Shown in pieces: positions 10,630-20,525 of a stretch of 64,000 nt of DNA. The first letter of the stretch is position 1. Each line of letters opens with the position of its first letter. Origin of the DNA: Atherinomorus stipes (taxonomy: Eukaryota > Chordata > Actinopteri > Atheriniformes > Atherinidae); contig JALJCO010013386.1 of NCBI GenBank assembly GCA_023101725.1, positions 186,001-250,000 on the forward strand, written 5' to 3'. Below the pieces are notes generated by a model. The model ran no database searches, was not told the DNA's origin, and was given only the letters and a program-made list of their open reading frames with translations. A program made the translations under genes and the position numbers.

Positions 10630-12040
10630 CAGGGCCTGAAATTCACTGCGGGATTGCGGGAATCGCGCAAAATACCATCAATTTCCGCAAACTTCACTCT
10701 TATAATGCGGGAAATTCCCGCTTGCAATTGATGTGCAGTGAACGTTTGTATCGGAGCCATAAAATAAGTAGAATAAAGGGCTCCAAACGCTTGAGGTGAC
10801 GTCGCCTTCACCTTTCATTCAGAAGGAGTGACGTCGCCTCCAGCATCGGCCCTTAAATAAAGCGCGCTCTCCCTTTCTCTCTCTCTCTGACCTGTCAGAT
10901 GTCGCAGCTTCCCTCATGTTGATAAACCAACCATTGATGGCGGATTTCCGGCCGGTAAGACAATACTTTCACGGAGTCTTATAACGTAAATGTAACTTCG
11001 GGTCACCTGAAGGCAAGCTGGTCTGGACCAACACCAGTAAAGATCTGTGCTGTGGCAGCGCCGGTGTCAGTCTCGTTTACGACCCAAATCCCCCGGATCC
11101 TCAGGTAGCGCCGGTGCTGGTTACGGTACCAGAGAAAACATTTTAGCCTAACTTGCTCAGAATATCCGTGTTTGATCATAATGATGGAGACATGAGCTGC
11201 TCAGTTTAATGTTGGTGTGATGAGACCAACATCAGCGCTGCGTCACCGTTACCACATGGCAGCTGAATGTGAGATCGATTCATAGATAAAGATAATATTG
11301 ATAAATAATAGTTTGATATTATTAATACATTTTATATTTTGACGCATAGGCTAAACAGCATTAAATATGTCATATAAAAAATCTGAATTTGGTATTTTGA
11401 AGAAAGAAGCTGATTTTGGGAATGTTTCCTCATAATTTTCTCACATTCTCACTGTTCTTGACTTGTTCTTGTTTATCTGAGCTTCTTTATTATATTTTCT
11501 GTTTTTTTATTTTCTTTCCTATTAAGTATCTTTGGGTGTTCTTAAAGGTGTTATTAAATGTGTTATCATTATATTCATTAAGTTTCTGACAGTTTTCCAG
11601 CCTTGCATGTAGAAGATGCTCTGTCCTCCCCAAGACCAGTTTTATTTTAACAGAACTTTTATCAAATGCAAGAAATTGCGTAGAGGAGAGAGAACAGAAC
11701 AGAGCTGGAAGAAAGAACCACCAGAACAACTGATTATAATTATACAGCTCAAAGATGCAACTGATTACTGCAATATGTACTTTTTATATTAAGTTGGTAA
11801 AAACTGATGATAGCTGATAAAGAGAATGGAGACGGGACAAGAGAGCTGACGAAGATGGAAACTAAGAAGGAAAAAAAGACAAATTAATGCTCCTTATTAA
11901 TCTGAGGTACAGGTAGGACACTGCCAGACCTGTGGTGCAGCACCCTTCAAACACCCCCCCCAAAGTATACAAATCCCCCCTTGGTGAAGCATGTAAGGGG
12001 GGAATTCCCCCCCATTTTGAGAAGCGAATTTCAAGCCCTG
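10630..12040. mobile_element. Non-autonomous hAT-like element
   Basis: Left end cagggcctgaaattc and right end gaatttcaagccctg are inverted complements with one mismatch. The hexamer tgttat lies directly outside both ends (10624-10629 and 12041-12046), consistent with a decayed target duplication. Inside the left part is promoter-like sequence (ttaaataaagcgcgctctcc, CT-rich tract, then atggcggatttccggccg followed by gtaag, a possible first exon and donor), but no transposase core is visible. About 1.4 kb. Confidence 0.65.
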
Positions 12041-12766
12041 TGTTATACTGAAAGCAGGCATTTTGGCTATAGGTCGAACACTATATAGTTTTATCTCATT
12101 TATTTTTCTAAGATGATGAGAAAAATCAAGTCTATGCTGTAGCTTAATTATCAAATGTTAAACTACTTTGGACGATACTGTTATTTGTTTAGCAACAGAT
12201 TCCTCTTATCCAGTTGATCAGAAACCAAATTAAGTCACCGCTGGAGGTCATTAACACAAAAAAATCAGCATGACCAGTTAACACAAGATTAATGGGAAAA
12301 ACTGCACGTCTGAAAAGGGCCTCTGCAATCTGCAGTGTTTTCACATACTGTAGTTTTAGGAATTCCCCAACATGTTTCACATAGAAAGCTTTGTTTCTAA
12401 GAAATACTGTGTATGTGGTCTGATTTGGTCATCTTTAGACTCTGTAGTGACATCAAACATGACATCTTTTTCTTTTCTCGGTTCCTGTGCAAAAAGCTTT
12501 CCTTTGATTATTTCAACAGTTTATGGGTAATGTGCAGCAGTGAGAGCATTTCCCTCTGGTAAGCTCAGTTAGCCATTCGCCTTTCTAAGTTATTAACACT
12601 CTCAGTTGGCTTATTTCACGAGCCACAGGTGTGTTTGCAATGCAAAATTCTGTTTTGCTTTTAATACAAGTATGAAACAGCGACTGGCACCACATGGAGT
12701 GCTCACCGATTTTATTAACATAGTACCACAATAGACACACAGTACATATTCACCAGCTGTGCTGTC

Positions 12767-12834
<68 letters not shown>

Positions 12835-12866
12835 ATACATAAACATACATATATATATATATACTT
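12041..12866. other. Spacer with (TA)n(CA)n microsatellite
   Basis: No gene recognised. A compound microsatellite of TA then CA repeats lies at about 12769-12832 with a second short TA run at about 12849-12862, directly beside the left end of the next hAT element. Confidence 0.5.
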
Positions 12867-14557
12867 TGTGGCTGTCAAAAATTAATCCTGATTAATCACA
12901 TTGCTTTTATCACTTCTAGAACACATTTAGGATTAAAGGTGTCTCACCAGGAATTCTACATTTATTTTTAGTAGACTAGACTATTGAAACCCTGTCCTTA
13001 CATGTCTCCCTAAAGTTCCACAGATGGTGGCAGTTTAGTCCAGAATGCTGCTGATACAGTCCTCACAGGCTGACTTCACAACTGTATTAACTGGTGTTGC
13101 TTGCAAATCATTGATCCAGCGATGCATCACGATGGGTAATGTGACGATTTGGCATTGATTAATTTGCCGTGATGCTTTTCCAAGGAAAACGAAACCATAA
13201 AAAGTAGAAGGAACCATGACTTGCTCCCCACCGCCAGCCGAACAGTTTAATGAGTGACACAACAACAAGAATGGCTACCGCCATGCAGCTCACTGCTCCA
13301 GCTTAGAGCCTGCAATAGTTTCGCCACCTGGGTATGGCTCACGCATTTGGAGGTCGTTTGGGTTTTATGGAAACTCTAACAAAACTCTGGACAAGACATC
13401 TGTGATCTGCAAACTTTGCAAAGCTAAAATCAAGTACCTTCGTAATACAACGAACATGCAACAGCACCTCAAGCGATTCCATCCCGAGCCGAAGAATGCA
13501 TCGCCGTCTGTCCCAGCACAACAGAGGACCATCTTTGATACGATCACTAAACTTCCCAGGAATTCATGGAAAGCCCGTCAGATCACGCACGCCTATTCAT
13601 TGGTACGGATTTGCAGCCTTATTCAGTGGTGAACAACAAGGCTTTCCGTAAAATACTGCGAGCCGCGGAGCCACGTTACAAATGCCCACATCGCACCTAT
13701 TTTGCAACAAAGGAGGTCCCAAAAATCAACAACGATGCTAAAGAGAAGGTAAATATTTGTTGGCTATTTGTTTGTGCAAGGTTGGTCTCTGTTATCTTGT
13801 CATTATGTCGTTAAGTGTTCTGTACTTAGAGGGTCCGTGTCAGTTGAACGTAATTGAAAAGCAAAGCCACCATGGTTATTTTTCTAACTTTGTTTTTAAT
13901 ATACTGTACAATGTAGTGTACATTGTCACTTCAACTACAAGCTTTTAAAGACTAATCTGAGCAAACTCTGTCAGTAGACCGCCGTTGCTAAGGGTGACAT
14001 TTCTGTATGTGTAATTAGAACATATGAAATTCTGGCTTTTTTCTTAATGATATCGAGGAAATCTGGAAAGATGTGCACATCTCTTGGTTGTTGGAACAGC
14101 AGTGGAAAACTTTAGTGGAAGGACTGTGTGTCCTTGAATTAATAATTAATTTATTTACAAATGTAGCATCAAATGAAGAAAAAAAAGAACATTTTTAGAT
14201 GCAAAAAAGCATGCGATTATTATGGCCACAATAATCAAATTGAAACATTATAAATCTCCATAATTGAAAAATCGTGAGTCCCATAATCAAGTCAATAGGC
14301 TCCAGCAACCCCCGCGACCCTGAACTGGATAAGCGGTACAGAAAATGACTGACTGACCATAATCGTAATTGAATCAAATCGTGAAGTATGAAATTCAGCT
14401 GTGAGTCCTGGACCACTCCCAAATTTATGGCTTGGTTTTAGCCTTTAAGTTGTAAAACAAAAGTTAATGTATTTTCTGCATATAACAGTACTAATTAACA
14501 AAAAAAAATCTCGTTTGACAATAAGATCAATTTAGGATTACCTTTTTGACAGCCCTA
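12867..14557 (+). mobile_element. hAT element relic with BED finger (element A)
   Basis: The right end reads ttttgacagccct (complement agggctgtcaaaa) and the left end ggctgtcaaaa. Flanking octamers atatactt (12859-12866) and atatacag (14558-14565) match at 6 of 8, as expected for an aged hAT target duplication. Inside is a BED-finger-like coding relic (13330-13760). A short piece of the GC-rich interspersed repeat lies at about 14297-14345. The ends are shared with the 403-bp element at 16362-16764, which is the same element with its centre deleted. Confidence 0.8.
13330..13760 (+). pseudogene. BED zinc-finger hAT transposase fragment
   Basis: The frame through 13402-13632 shows a BED-finger pattern: aromatic-rich RSFGFYG, then C-x2-C (ICKLC near 13410), then HLKRFH near 13468-13485. 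A second frame from 13566 continues with DLQPYSVVNNKAFR and EPRYKCPHRTYF, segments usual downstream of the BED finger in hAT/ZBED proteins. Joining the two needs a frameshift near 13563, and the catalytic core and hATC dimerisation domain are absent. A dead transposase. Confidence 0.8.
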
Positions 14558-14630
14558 ATATACAGGTATGTACATTCAGGTAGTACCTATATATATATAT
14601 ATATATATATATAAAAACAGGTACTACCCA

Positions 14631-15773
14631 AAAAAATTAGAATATCTTGAAAAAGTTAATTTATTTTTGTAATTAAAAGGTGCAATTTACATACTGTATA
14701 GACAAATAATATGCAAATCAATATACTTCAAGCTTTTATTTGTGTAGATGTTGCTGATTAAGTCTTGCAGCTTAAGAAAACCTCAAATTCTAAAACTCAA
14801 AAAATTTGAATATTGCATGAAATCAATTATAAATGGATTTTAAAAGCAAAAAGGTCAGGCCTCCTAAAATACAACCTTGCATCTGTACTTAATACTTGGT
14901 TTGGGCCCTTTTGCTTGAATGACTGCCTTAACCTGGCATGGCATGGATGCTACCAGCTTGTGGCATATCTCAGGTGTTATGGAAGACGAACAGCCTTGAG
15001 CTTTGGTCTCTTCCTGTTCAGCTTTCTCTTGACAATGCCCCACAGATTTTCGATGGGGTTCAGGTCAGGTTTGCGGGCCAATCAAGCAAGGAAATCCCAT
15101 GGTTTTTGAAACAGTATTTTGTACTTTTGGCAGTGTGGGCAGGTGCCAAGTCCTGCTGGAAGATGAAGTCTGCATCCCTATACAGCTGGTCCACTGAAGC
15201 AAGCATGAAGTGCTCCAAAATGTCCTGGCAGACGGCTGCATTTATGCTGGACTTAATGAAGCACAGAGGACCAACATCAGCAGCTGACATGGATCCTCAG
15301 GTCATCACAGACTAGGAAACTTAACACTGACCATCTTCTCCAGGCTGCTGACAGCCCTCCAGCTTGTACACAGTTTTCTTCCACACTTCTTCCTTCCACT
15401 TAACTGTCCATTAATGTGCTTTGAGACAGCACTCTGAGAACAACCAGTTTCTTTTGCCATCACTTTTTGTGTCTTTCCCACCTTGTGCAGGGAGTCGATG
15501 ATGGTTTTCTGCACAACTGTCAGATAAGCAGTCTTCCCCATGATTGTGAATTCTGAACCAAGACAGGGACTTTTTAAAGATTCAGGGCACTTATGCAGAT
15601 GTTTTGGGTTACTGACCTGATTAGAATGCGAGTCTGAGCCTACAATACTGGAACTTTTCACAGTATTCTAATTTTTTGAGTTTTTGAATTTGAGGTTTTC
15701 TTAAGCTGCAAGTCCTAATCAGCAACATCCAAACAAGTTAAAGCTTGAAATATATTGATTTGCATATTATTCA

Positions 15774-15779
<6 letters not shown>
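14631..15779 (-). mobile_element. Tc1-like element with long inverted repeats
   Basis: About 140 bp at the left (around 14690-14820) matches the reverse complement of about 15659-15779; shared strings include aatatgcaaatcaatata and gcagcttaagaaaacctcaa. A related direct repeat at the left (aaaaaattagaatat near 14632) gives an IR/DR-like layout. Both outer ends run into TA microsatellites, so the insertion points are blurred. Transposase fragments lie inside on the minus strand. Confidence 0.8.
15000..15661 (-). pseudogene. Internally deleted Tc1 transposase
   Basis: Minus-strand frame 15305-15661 carries a helix-turn-helix with KVMAKETGCSQSAVSKHI and SGRKKCGRK. Frame 15060-15290 carries DFIFQQDLAPAHTAKSTK, the Tc1 QQDNAPCHTA-type catalytic region, and translation around 15040-15060 gives [10 protein letters not shown]. 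The central DNA-binding/catalytic linker between them is missing or scrambled, so the protein is not functional. Confidence 0.85.
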
Positions 15780-15844
<65 letters not shown>

Positions 15845-15863
15845 CACACATATATATATATTT
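15773..15863. repeat. (TA)n microsatellite
   Basis: About 35 TA repeats, interrupted by a short catacacaca segment, directly at the right end of the Tc1 element; TA is also the Tc1 target dinucleotide. Confidence 0.9.
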
Positions 15864-16109
15864 AGATGTTTTCATGTAAAATGATGCCTCAAATAGGATG
15901 TTGCCCACAGTCAGCTGAACACACTGCTCTCACTCTCTCTTCCTCCCAAAAAAAGAAAAAGGTCAGAGTAAAGTGCACCTGCAGTGGGAAAGTAAGACCT
16001 CCCACTCAGGGGCAACTAATTTCTTCTACAGGAAGCAGTTTATCCAATGAAACACTGATTTTCTCACTAATCAACTAAACATGGAAGTGTGTTGTGCAGA
16101 TTATAGTAC

Positions 16110-16290
16110 CCTTGAAAACTAACAAAGTACATAGAGGCCATGCGTTGAATCGTACTCTTTGTGATCAAATGATCACTTGCTGCTCTCTGCTCCATTTACC
16201 TGCACAGAACTGGGGGAAAAGGGCTTTTGCTTATGCTGCTCTTTCTCCATGGAACAGTTTACAAAAAGACTGTAAATCATCTTAACTTAT
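16110..16290 (+). pseudogene. LINE ORF2 C-terminal fragment
   Basis: Frame 16094-16285 ends with GKRAFAYAALSPWNSLQ, the typical C-terminal motif of fish LINE reverse-transcriptase proteins (G-x-RAF-x-x-AAP-x-LWNSLP). Only the last 50 or so residues survive. Confidence 0.65.
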
Positions 16291-16361
16291 TTCTTTGAAT
16301 GCTTTTAAGTCAAAATTGAGAGCACTTGAAACTGACTCTTTAAAATTGTAACTGTTTAATA

Positions 16362-16764
16362 TAGGGCTGTCAAAAAATAAATCCTAAATTAATCCTATTG
16401 TCACACAAGAGATGTTCTTTTTAATTACTACTGCTATATGCAGAAAATACATAAACTTTTGTTTTTACAACTTAAAGGCTAAAACCAAGCTACACATCCG
16501 GGAGTAGTCCAGGACTCAGACCTGAATTTTCAGCTTCACATTAGGACAGTTGTAAAGTCAGCATATGAGGACGTATCAGCAACATTCTGGACTAAACTGC
16601 AGCTGTCTGAAGGACTATAGGGAGACATGTAAGGACAGGGTTTCAGTAGTTTAGTCTACTAAAGATAAATGCAGAATTCCTGGTGAGACACCTTTAACCC
16701 TAAATGTGTTCTAGAAGTGAAAAAAGCAATGTAATTAATCAGGATTAATTTTTTGACAGCCCTA
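16362..16764 (-). mobile_element. Internally deleted hAT MITE (element B)
   Basis: Ends tagggctgtcaaaa and ttttgacagcccta. Flanking octamers gtttaata (16354-16361) and gtttaatt (16765-16772) match at 7 of 8, a hAT target duplication. Read on the minus strand, its first ~210 bp align with the left ~210 bp of element A (12867 onward) and its last ~165 bp align with the right end of A; the ~1.27 kb between, which contains the BED-finger region, is absent. A clear case of a MITE and its parent type side by side. Confidence 0.9.
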
Positions 16765-16816
16765 GTTTAATTACTTCTATTTCATAACTTGCATAATTGT
16801 TATAAAATTATACAAG

Positions 16817-16857
16817 CTAGATATTCTTTTTCAACTCCCTTGAAAAAGAATATCTAG
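16817..16857. repeat. Perfect 18-bp hairpin
   Basis: The arm ctagatattctttttcaa (16817-16834) is followed by a 5-nt loop and its exact reverse complement (16840-16857). It lies 50 bp beyond the hAT MITE. No associated gene or known RNA recognised. Confidence 0.85.
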
Positions 16858-16859
16858 AT

Positions 16860-18516
16860 TATGTATGCATTTTCATAATCCTATATTAGTCTCCTCCAAC
16901 AGAAAATAGGCTCCGTACTTGTAAAGTGTTTGCTTGAGCCGGCTGAAGACAATGTATACGTGCACATGAATGGGATGGGACCGCCTCTGCCTCAACTTGA
17001 ACCAGGAGAAACCCTTACTGTATATGGTGTAAAGAAGTTTGATAAAAATGATGACAGCAGGTGTAATTAATAACCTTGTAATGAACAGAGGGTTATGTGA
17101 CAAGCCATGTTAAAATGTCCAGGTTCACTTGTCATGGTCCTCTCTTCTTATGTCTTGATTCTAAATGATTAAGTTAACTGGAATTGAATCAGGGTAATGT
17201 GTTTAATTTCCATATGTCATCACAACCAGACATTAAGTAAATAATACAATCCAATGCCATAAGCAATGAGACCCTTAAATCCCCTTGCAAAGTTCCTGCC
17301 CAGCATTAAACGGTAAAAAAAAATAGGCTGATGGTAAACACTATGGAGCATTTAGTAATTATGGCCATTCAGGGGTGTGGTTTGATGCAATCAGGCTTAA
17401 AAGACTTGAACTGATGATTTGTCTGATGGCAGCAATTCAACTCAAATTCAACCTGCGTTTCTCTGAAACGAACAACTTGACTATGTAAACAAGCAACTGC
17501 AAGAAACGAAAGTCAACACAAGTGTAATAACGTCAATACTGTGTTCACAACTTGTTTTTCCTTTATCAATGTTAGTTCGGGGCCATTAATATCCAATGCT
17601 ACTGCATCTTCTCTCTCACTGACTCCTTAAGCAGTATGGGAGCAGAATTAAAGGCCCACAAGGAACTTTTAGCATTTTTCTCCCTATTGACAGCTAAACT
17701 GGCATCCATCTTCATCCTACCTGTACTGTAAGCTCACTCCAGCCAGTAAAAGACAGTCTTATCTTGACTCTTGTCCTGTTCCTTCTACTCTTTTTTTCCC
17801 CTCTCTTCCTCCGGTAATGTTTACTTGCGTTTTTTTGCTGAATCCGGCATGATGCGCGTTCAAAACACCCGCTGAGTTCATATCTGGTTCATATGCGTTT
17901 GCTAGTGAGTGACGCACAACCAGTAGTCGGCTGCAATGTCACTGCTGCGTCCCGGATAGAAAACTTACATCGTGCAGTTTCTGAGACTCGGGTCGCTCTG
18001 GGTAGTGCTCGAAAATGTGCATAATAAATGTTGGTATGCCATCAAAACGAGTCAGAAACACATATTTTTAAGGTCTAAAAGTTATGTTGTGTATCTTTAT
18101 CATAACAAATAAACTTAATATAACAAATAAACTTATTACACGTTTATTAGTGCAGCTGCTTCCATTAATTCCCCTAAAACCCAACTGATTTGATTTCTGT
18201 ATGCAAAAATGATTTTGATCTGTAATGTTAAAATGAAGAAATAGAAAACTTGAAGCCTGAAGAATAATAATCTGTTTTGTATGAGATCAGTCTCAGTTTG
18301 CATTCTGGCATCTTCTGAGTATTCCAGACTAGATGAAAGAAAGTTAATTAGCATAGTACTAATAAAATGAAAGCCAGTGCACCAGTCAAGTAAACTGTTA
18401 ACTTGCTGTGCAACAGTTTACAAAGTTGGGAGGGTTTTGGCATTGAGCCAGATGCCGGATATCTTTATCTGGGGTTATAACTTCGTTTCAGACGGGAAGC
18501 AACGCCAACGACGTAC
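16860..18516. other. Non-coding sequence, presumed pds5a intron
   Basis: No exons or repeats recognised. On the minus strand I looked for the conserved second coding exon of PDS5A and did not find it here or further left. Bases 17820-17990 are somewhat CpG-richer, without a supported function. Confidence 0.4.
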
Positions 18517-18630
18517 CTTCAATCGTTTGACAACCTCATCGTTGCTGATCTTGTCGGTTATTTCTTTTACTCCCGGAGGATAGACGATCTTTCCATCCCC
18601 CGCCGGTTTCTGCTGTTGCGGGAACTCCAT
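18517..18630 (-). CDS. pds5a: pds5a, first coding exon (cohesin regulator PDS5A)
   Basis: Reading leftward from the ATG at 18630, the exon encodes 38 residues starting [11 protein letters not shown] and containing [18 protein letters not shown] and VVKRLK, the well-conserved N terminus of vertebrate PDS5A. It ends in phase 0 at a strong donor (gtacgt). A splice acceptor (cccatag or atagag on the minus strand) lies at about 18668-18670, so a non-coding 5' exon must lie at higher coordinates. PDS5A is a HEAT-repeat protein that binds cohesin and controls its loading and release in the nucleus. The rest of the gene is not in the window. Head-to-head placement with n4bp2 matches human chromosome 4p14. 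Confidence 0.9.
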
Positions 18631-18670
18631 GCTTGCTGATGTATAGTCCACACGGTCTTCTACTGGCCTC

Positions 18671-20275
18671 TATGGGTCAGAAAACAAAAGTTCAACACAA
18701 CCATGCTACCGCACTTAACAAAACCTCGCTTTAAGCATCTTTCTCAGGTGCTAAACATCACTTTCGCCCCCTGAGTCACTGAAAATCACACTTGTATACT
18801 AAACTAGATTTTAGTCTTGTGCACTTCTTAGATGGAAAGCCATCACTTGAACAAGCATCGTGCATCTTATTAGCTTGCATGCTAAATTACCACAGCTAAA
18901 CATCAGCAGAACATTTTTACGTAAAATCTCAACATAATAACGTGTAGATACAGAAACGAGTTCTACTACCTCTTCGCCAACACTATACCTATTTAAACTG
19001 CAATGCTGATAGAAAAACACTTTTCAAACAGGACGAAGGCAGCCGGTGTATATTGACTGTCATACAGGTTATCAAATTAGCTAGCTTGCTGTTTGCACTG
19101 CAAACATAGGCTAGCATTTTGCGGGAAGTAATGTTAGCAGAAAGCGGCTAATACACGTTAGCATAGTGGTTAGCCTATATTGCTAGCCTAGGCCGCAAAC
19201 TATCCAGGTACCCATCACATCTCGTCTACAATCACAGAGGAAGTGAAGTATCCTAACATCTTTGCTTCAAATAGCCATGCTCGAGGTCAGTTCCTGTGAT
19301 TTACAACAAATGCAACTACTTTGAGAAGTTTAAAAAATAAGCTAATTTACTTGTTACGATCTTTTTTTTCAACTTCCAAGCATCTCTCCGTACTGCCGCT
19401 AGTTTACAGGCGAGGCAGGGCTGCTACCGTCGCCCTGAGCCCTCCTCTCTCACCAACAACTTGCCCCACGGATGATTTTGAACACCCTAACAAATGCAAA
19501 ATGGATATATTTGTAAACAAACAGCCACGAGCTAAAACTATGGATATTTGCCAAGCGCTTCTTCTGTAGTATTTACCTCTTAAATGGGCCGTTTTAATTC
19601 ATTAGTCTGACTCAGGTTGAGCTTAGTTTTCGGCACAAAGCTCTCTGTCCGTTCAGTCAATGCTGTCTGTGTGAAGGCTGGGTGCGGAGCGCCCCCCACG
19701 GTCTCACGGGGGTACTACAGCTCCAAATTCATGGCGGGATTCGGAAACAGCCAGCACAATGCTGACTTCACTTTCTGCTATCAAGGTTTTGACGGATAGT
19801 ATACGGAACTCTTTGAATAATAACCAATTCTATAAATGAATCAATTTTAATGTAGACAAAATATATGATGTATATTGTATGTATAAAGATAAATGAACAT
19901 CCACTGGGACCCTATTGCTTTGTATTGAAGCACTATATTTGTAATGAATAACTTTGTTAAATATGTTGTCTAATAGTGTTTTTTTATTTGTTTGTTTGTT
20001 TGTTTTAAAAAGAAAAGAGGACATCTTTTATTCTCTAGTTATGATATCCGGTGTTGTGCAAGGTTGCAGATCTGAAGACAACTTGTACAAGGGTTTTTGC
20101 TTTCCACCACTAGGAGTGCTATTGGGTGCCATACCCTTGAGTTACGGTTGTACTTTCCCCAGCTGAGCTGATATATCGCTTTAGCATGTTTCCAGTTTTG
20201 GGCCACCCTTCTGCACCTCACCAGCTAATAGCTAGCTCTCTTAGCAGCTAATGATAGCGTCATCTTGGCTTCGAC
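18671..20275. promoter_or_regulatory. Divergent pds5a / n4bp2 promoter region
   Basis: The two start codons are 1.65 kb apart on opposite strands. The interval must contain the pds5a 5' exon and transcription start, and the n4bp2 start. Candidate minus-strand donors exist (for example gtaaat at about 19570-19575), but I cannot place the 5' exon securely. Short GC-rich patches occur at about 19400-19470 and 19670-19740. No TATA box was assigned. No other gene is seen; the open frames here (19321-19569, 19617-19799) look like chance. Confidence 0.5.
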
Positions 20276-20525
20276 ATGCCACGGAAAAAGAAAGCTGGCC
20301 AGAGCCCGGCCAGGCAGACCGGCGGGCCAACAGACGGAGGAAGCTTCGGTCACAACACTGGTCACCCTCTACGTCAGGGATACGATATGGCGAGTAACGT
20401 CCCTCTCAGCGCCGCGGCGTCTAGAAGCGCTGACAGGGAGAGAATCGTTAAAAGCATGCAAGAGATGTTTTCCCACCTGGACCCAGAAGTTATATACATC
20501 GTACTCTCCGAATGTGACTTTAAAG
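20276..20525 (+). CDS. n4bp2: n4bp2 exon 1 (CUE domain start)
   Basis: The start MPRKKKAGQ matches the MPRRRK-type start of N4BP2. Residues 53-83 (RERIVKSMQEMFSHLDPEV, then IYIVLSECDFK) are the first part of the CUE helix bundle; the domain is completed in exon 2 by VENAMDSLLELS. The exon ends in phase 1. An upstream ATG at 20265 is out of frame and gives an unrelated peptide, so 20276 was chosen. Confidence 0.93.

Noticed and set aside
19321..19569. 82-residue frame in the divergent promoter region
   Set aside because: No conserved features; it lies where the pds5a 5' exon and promoters are expected.
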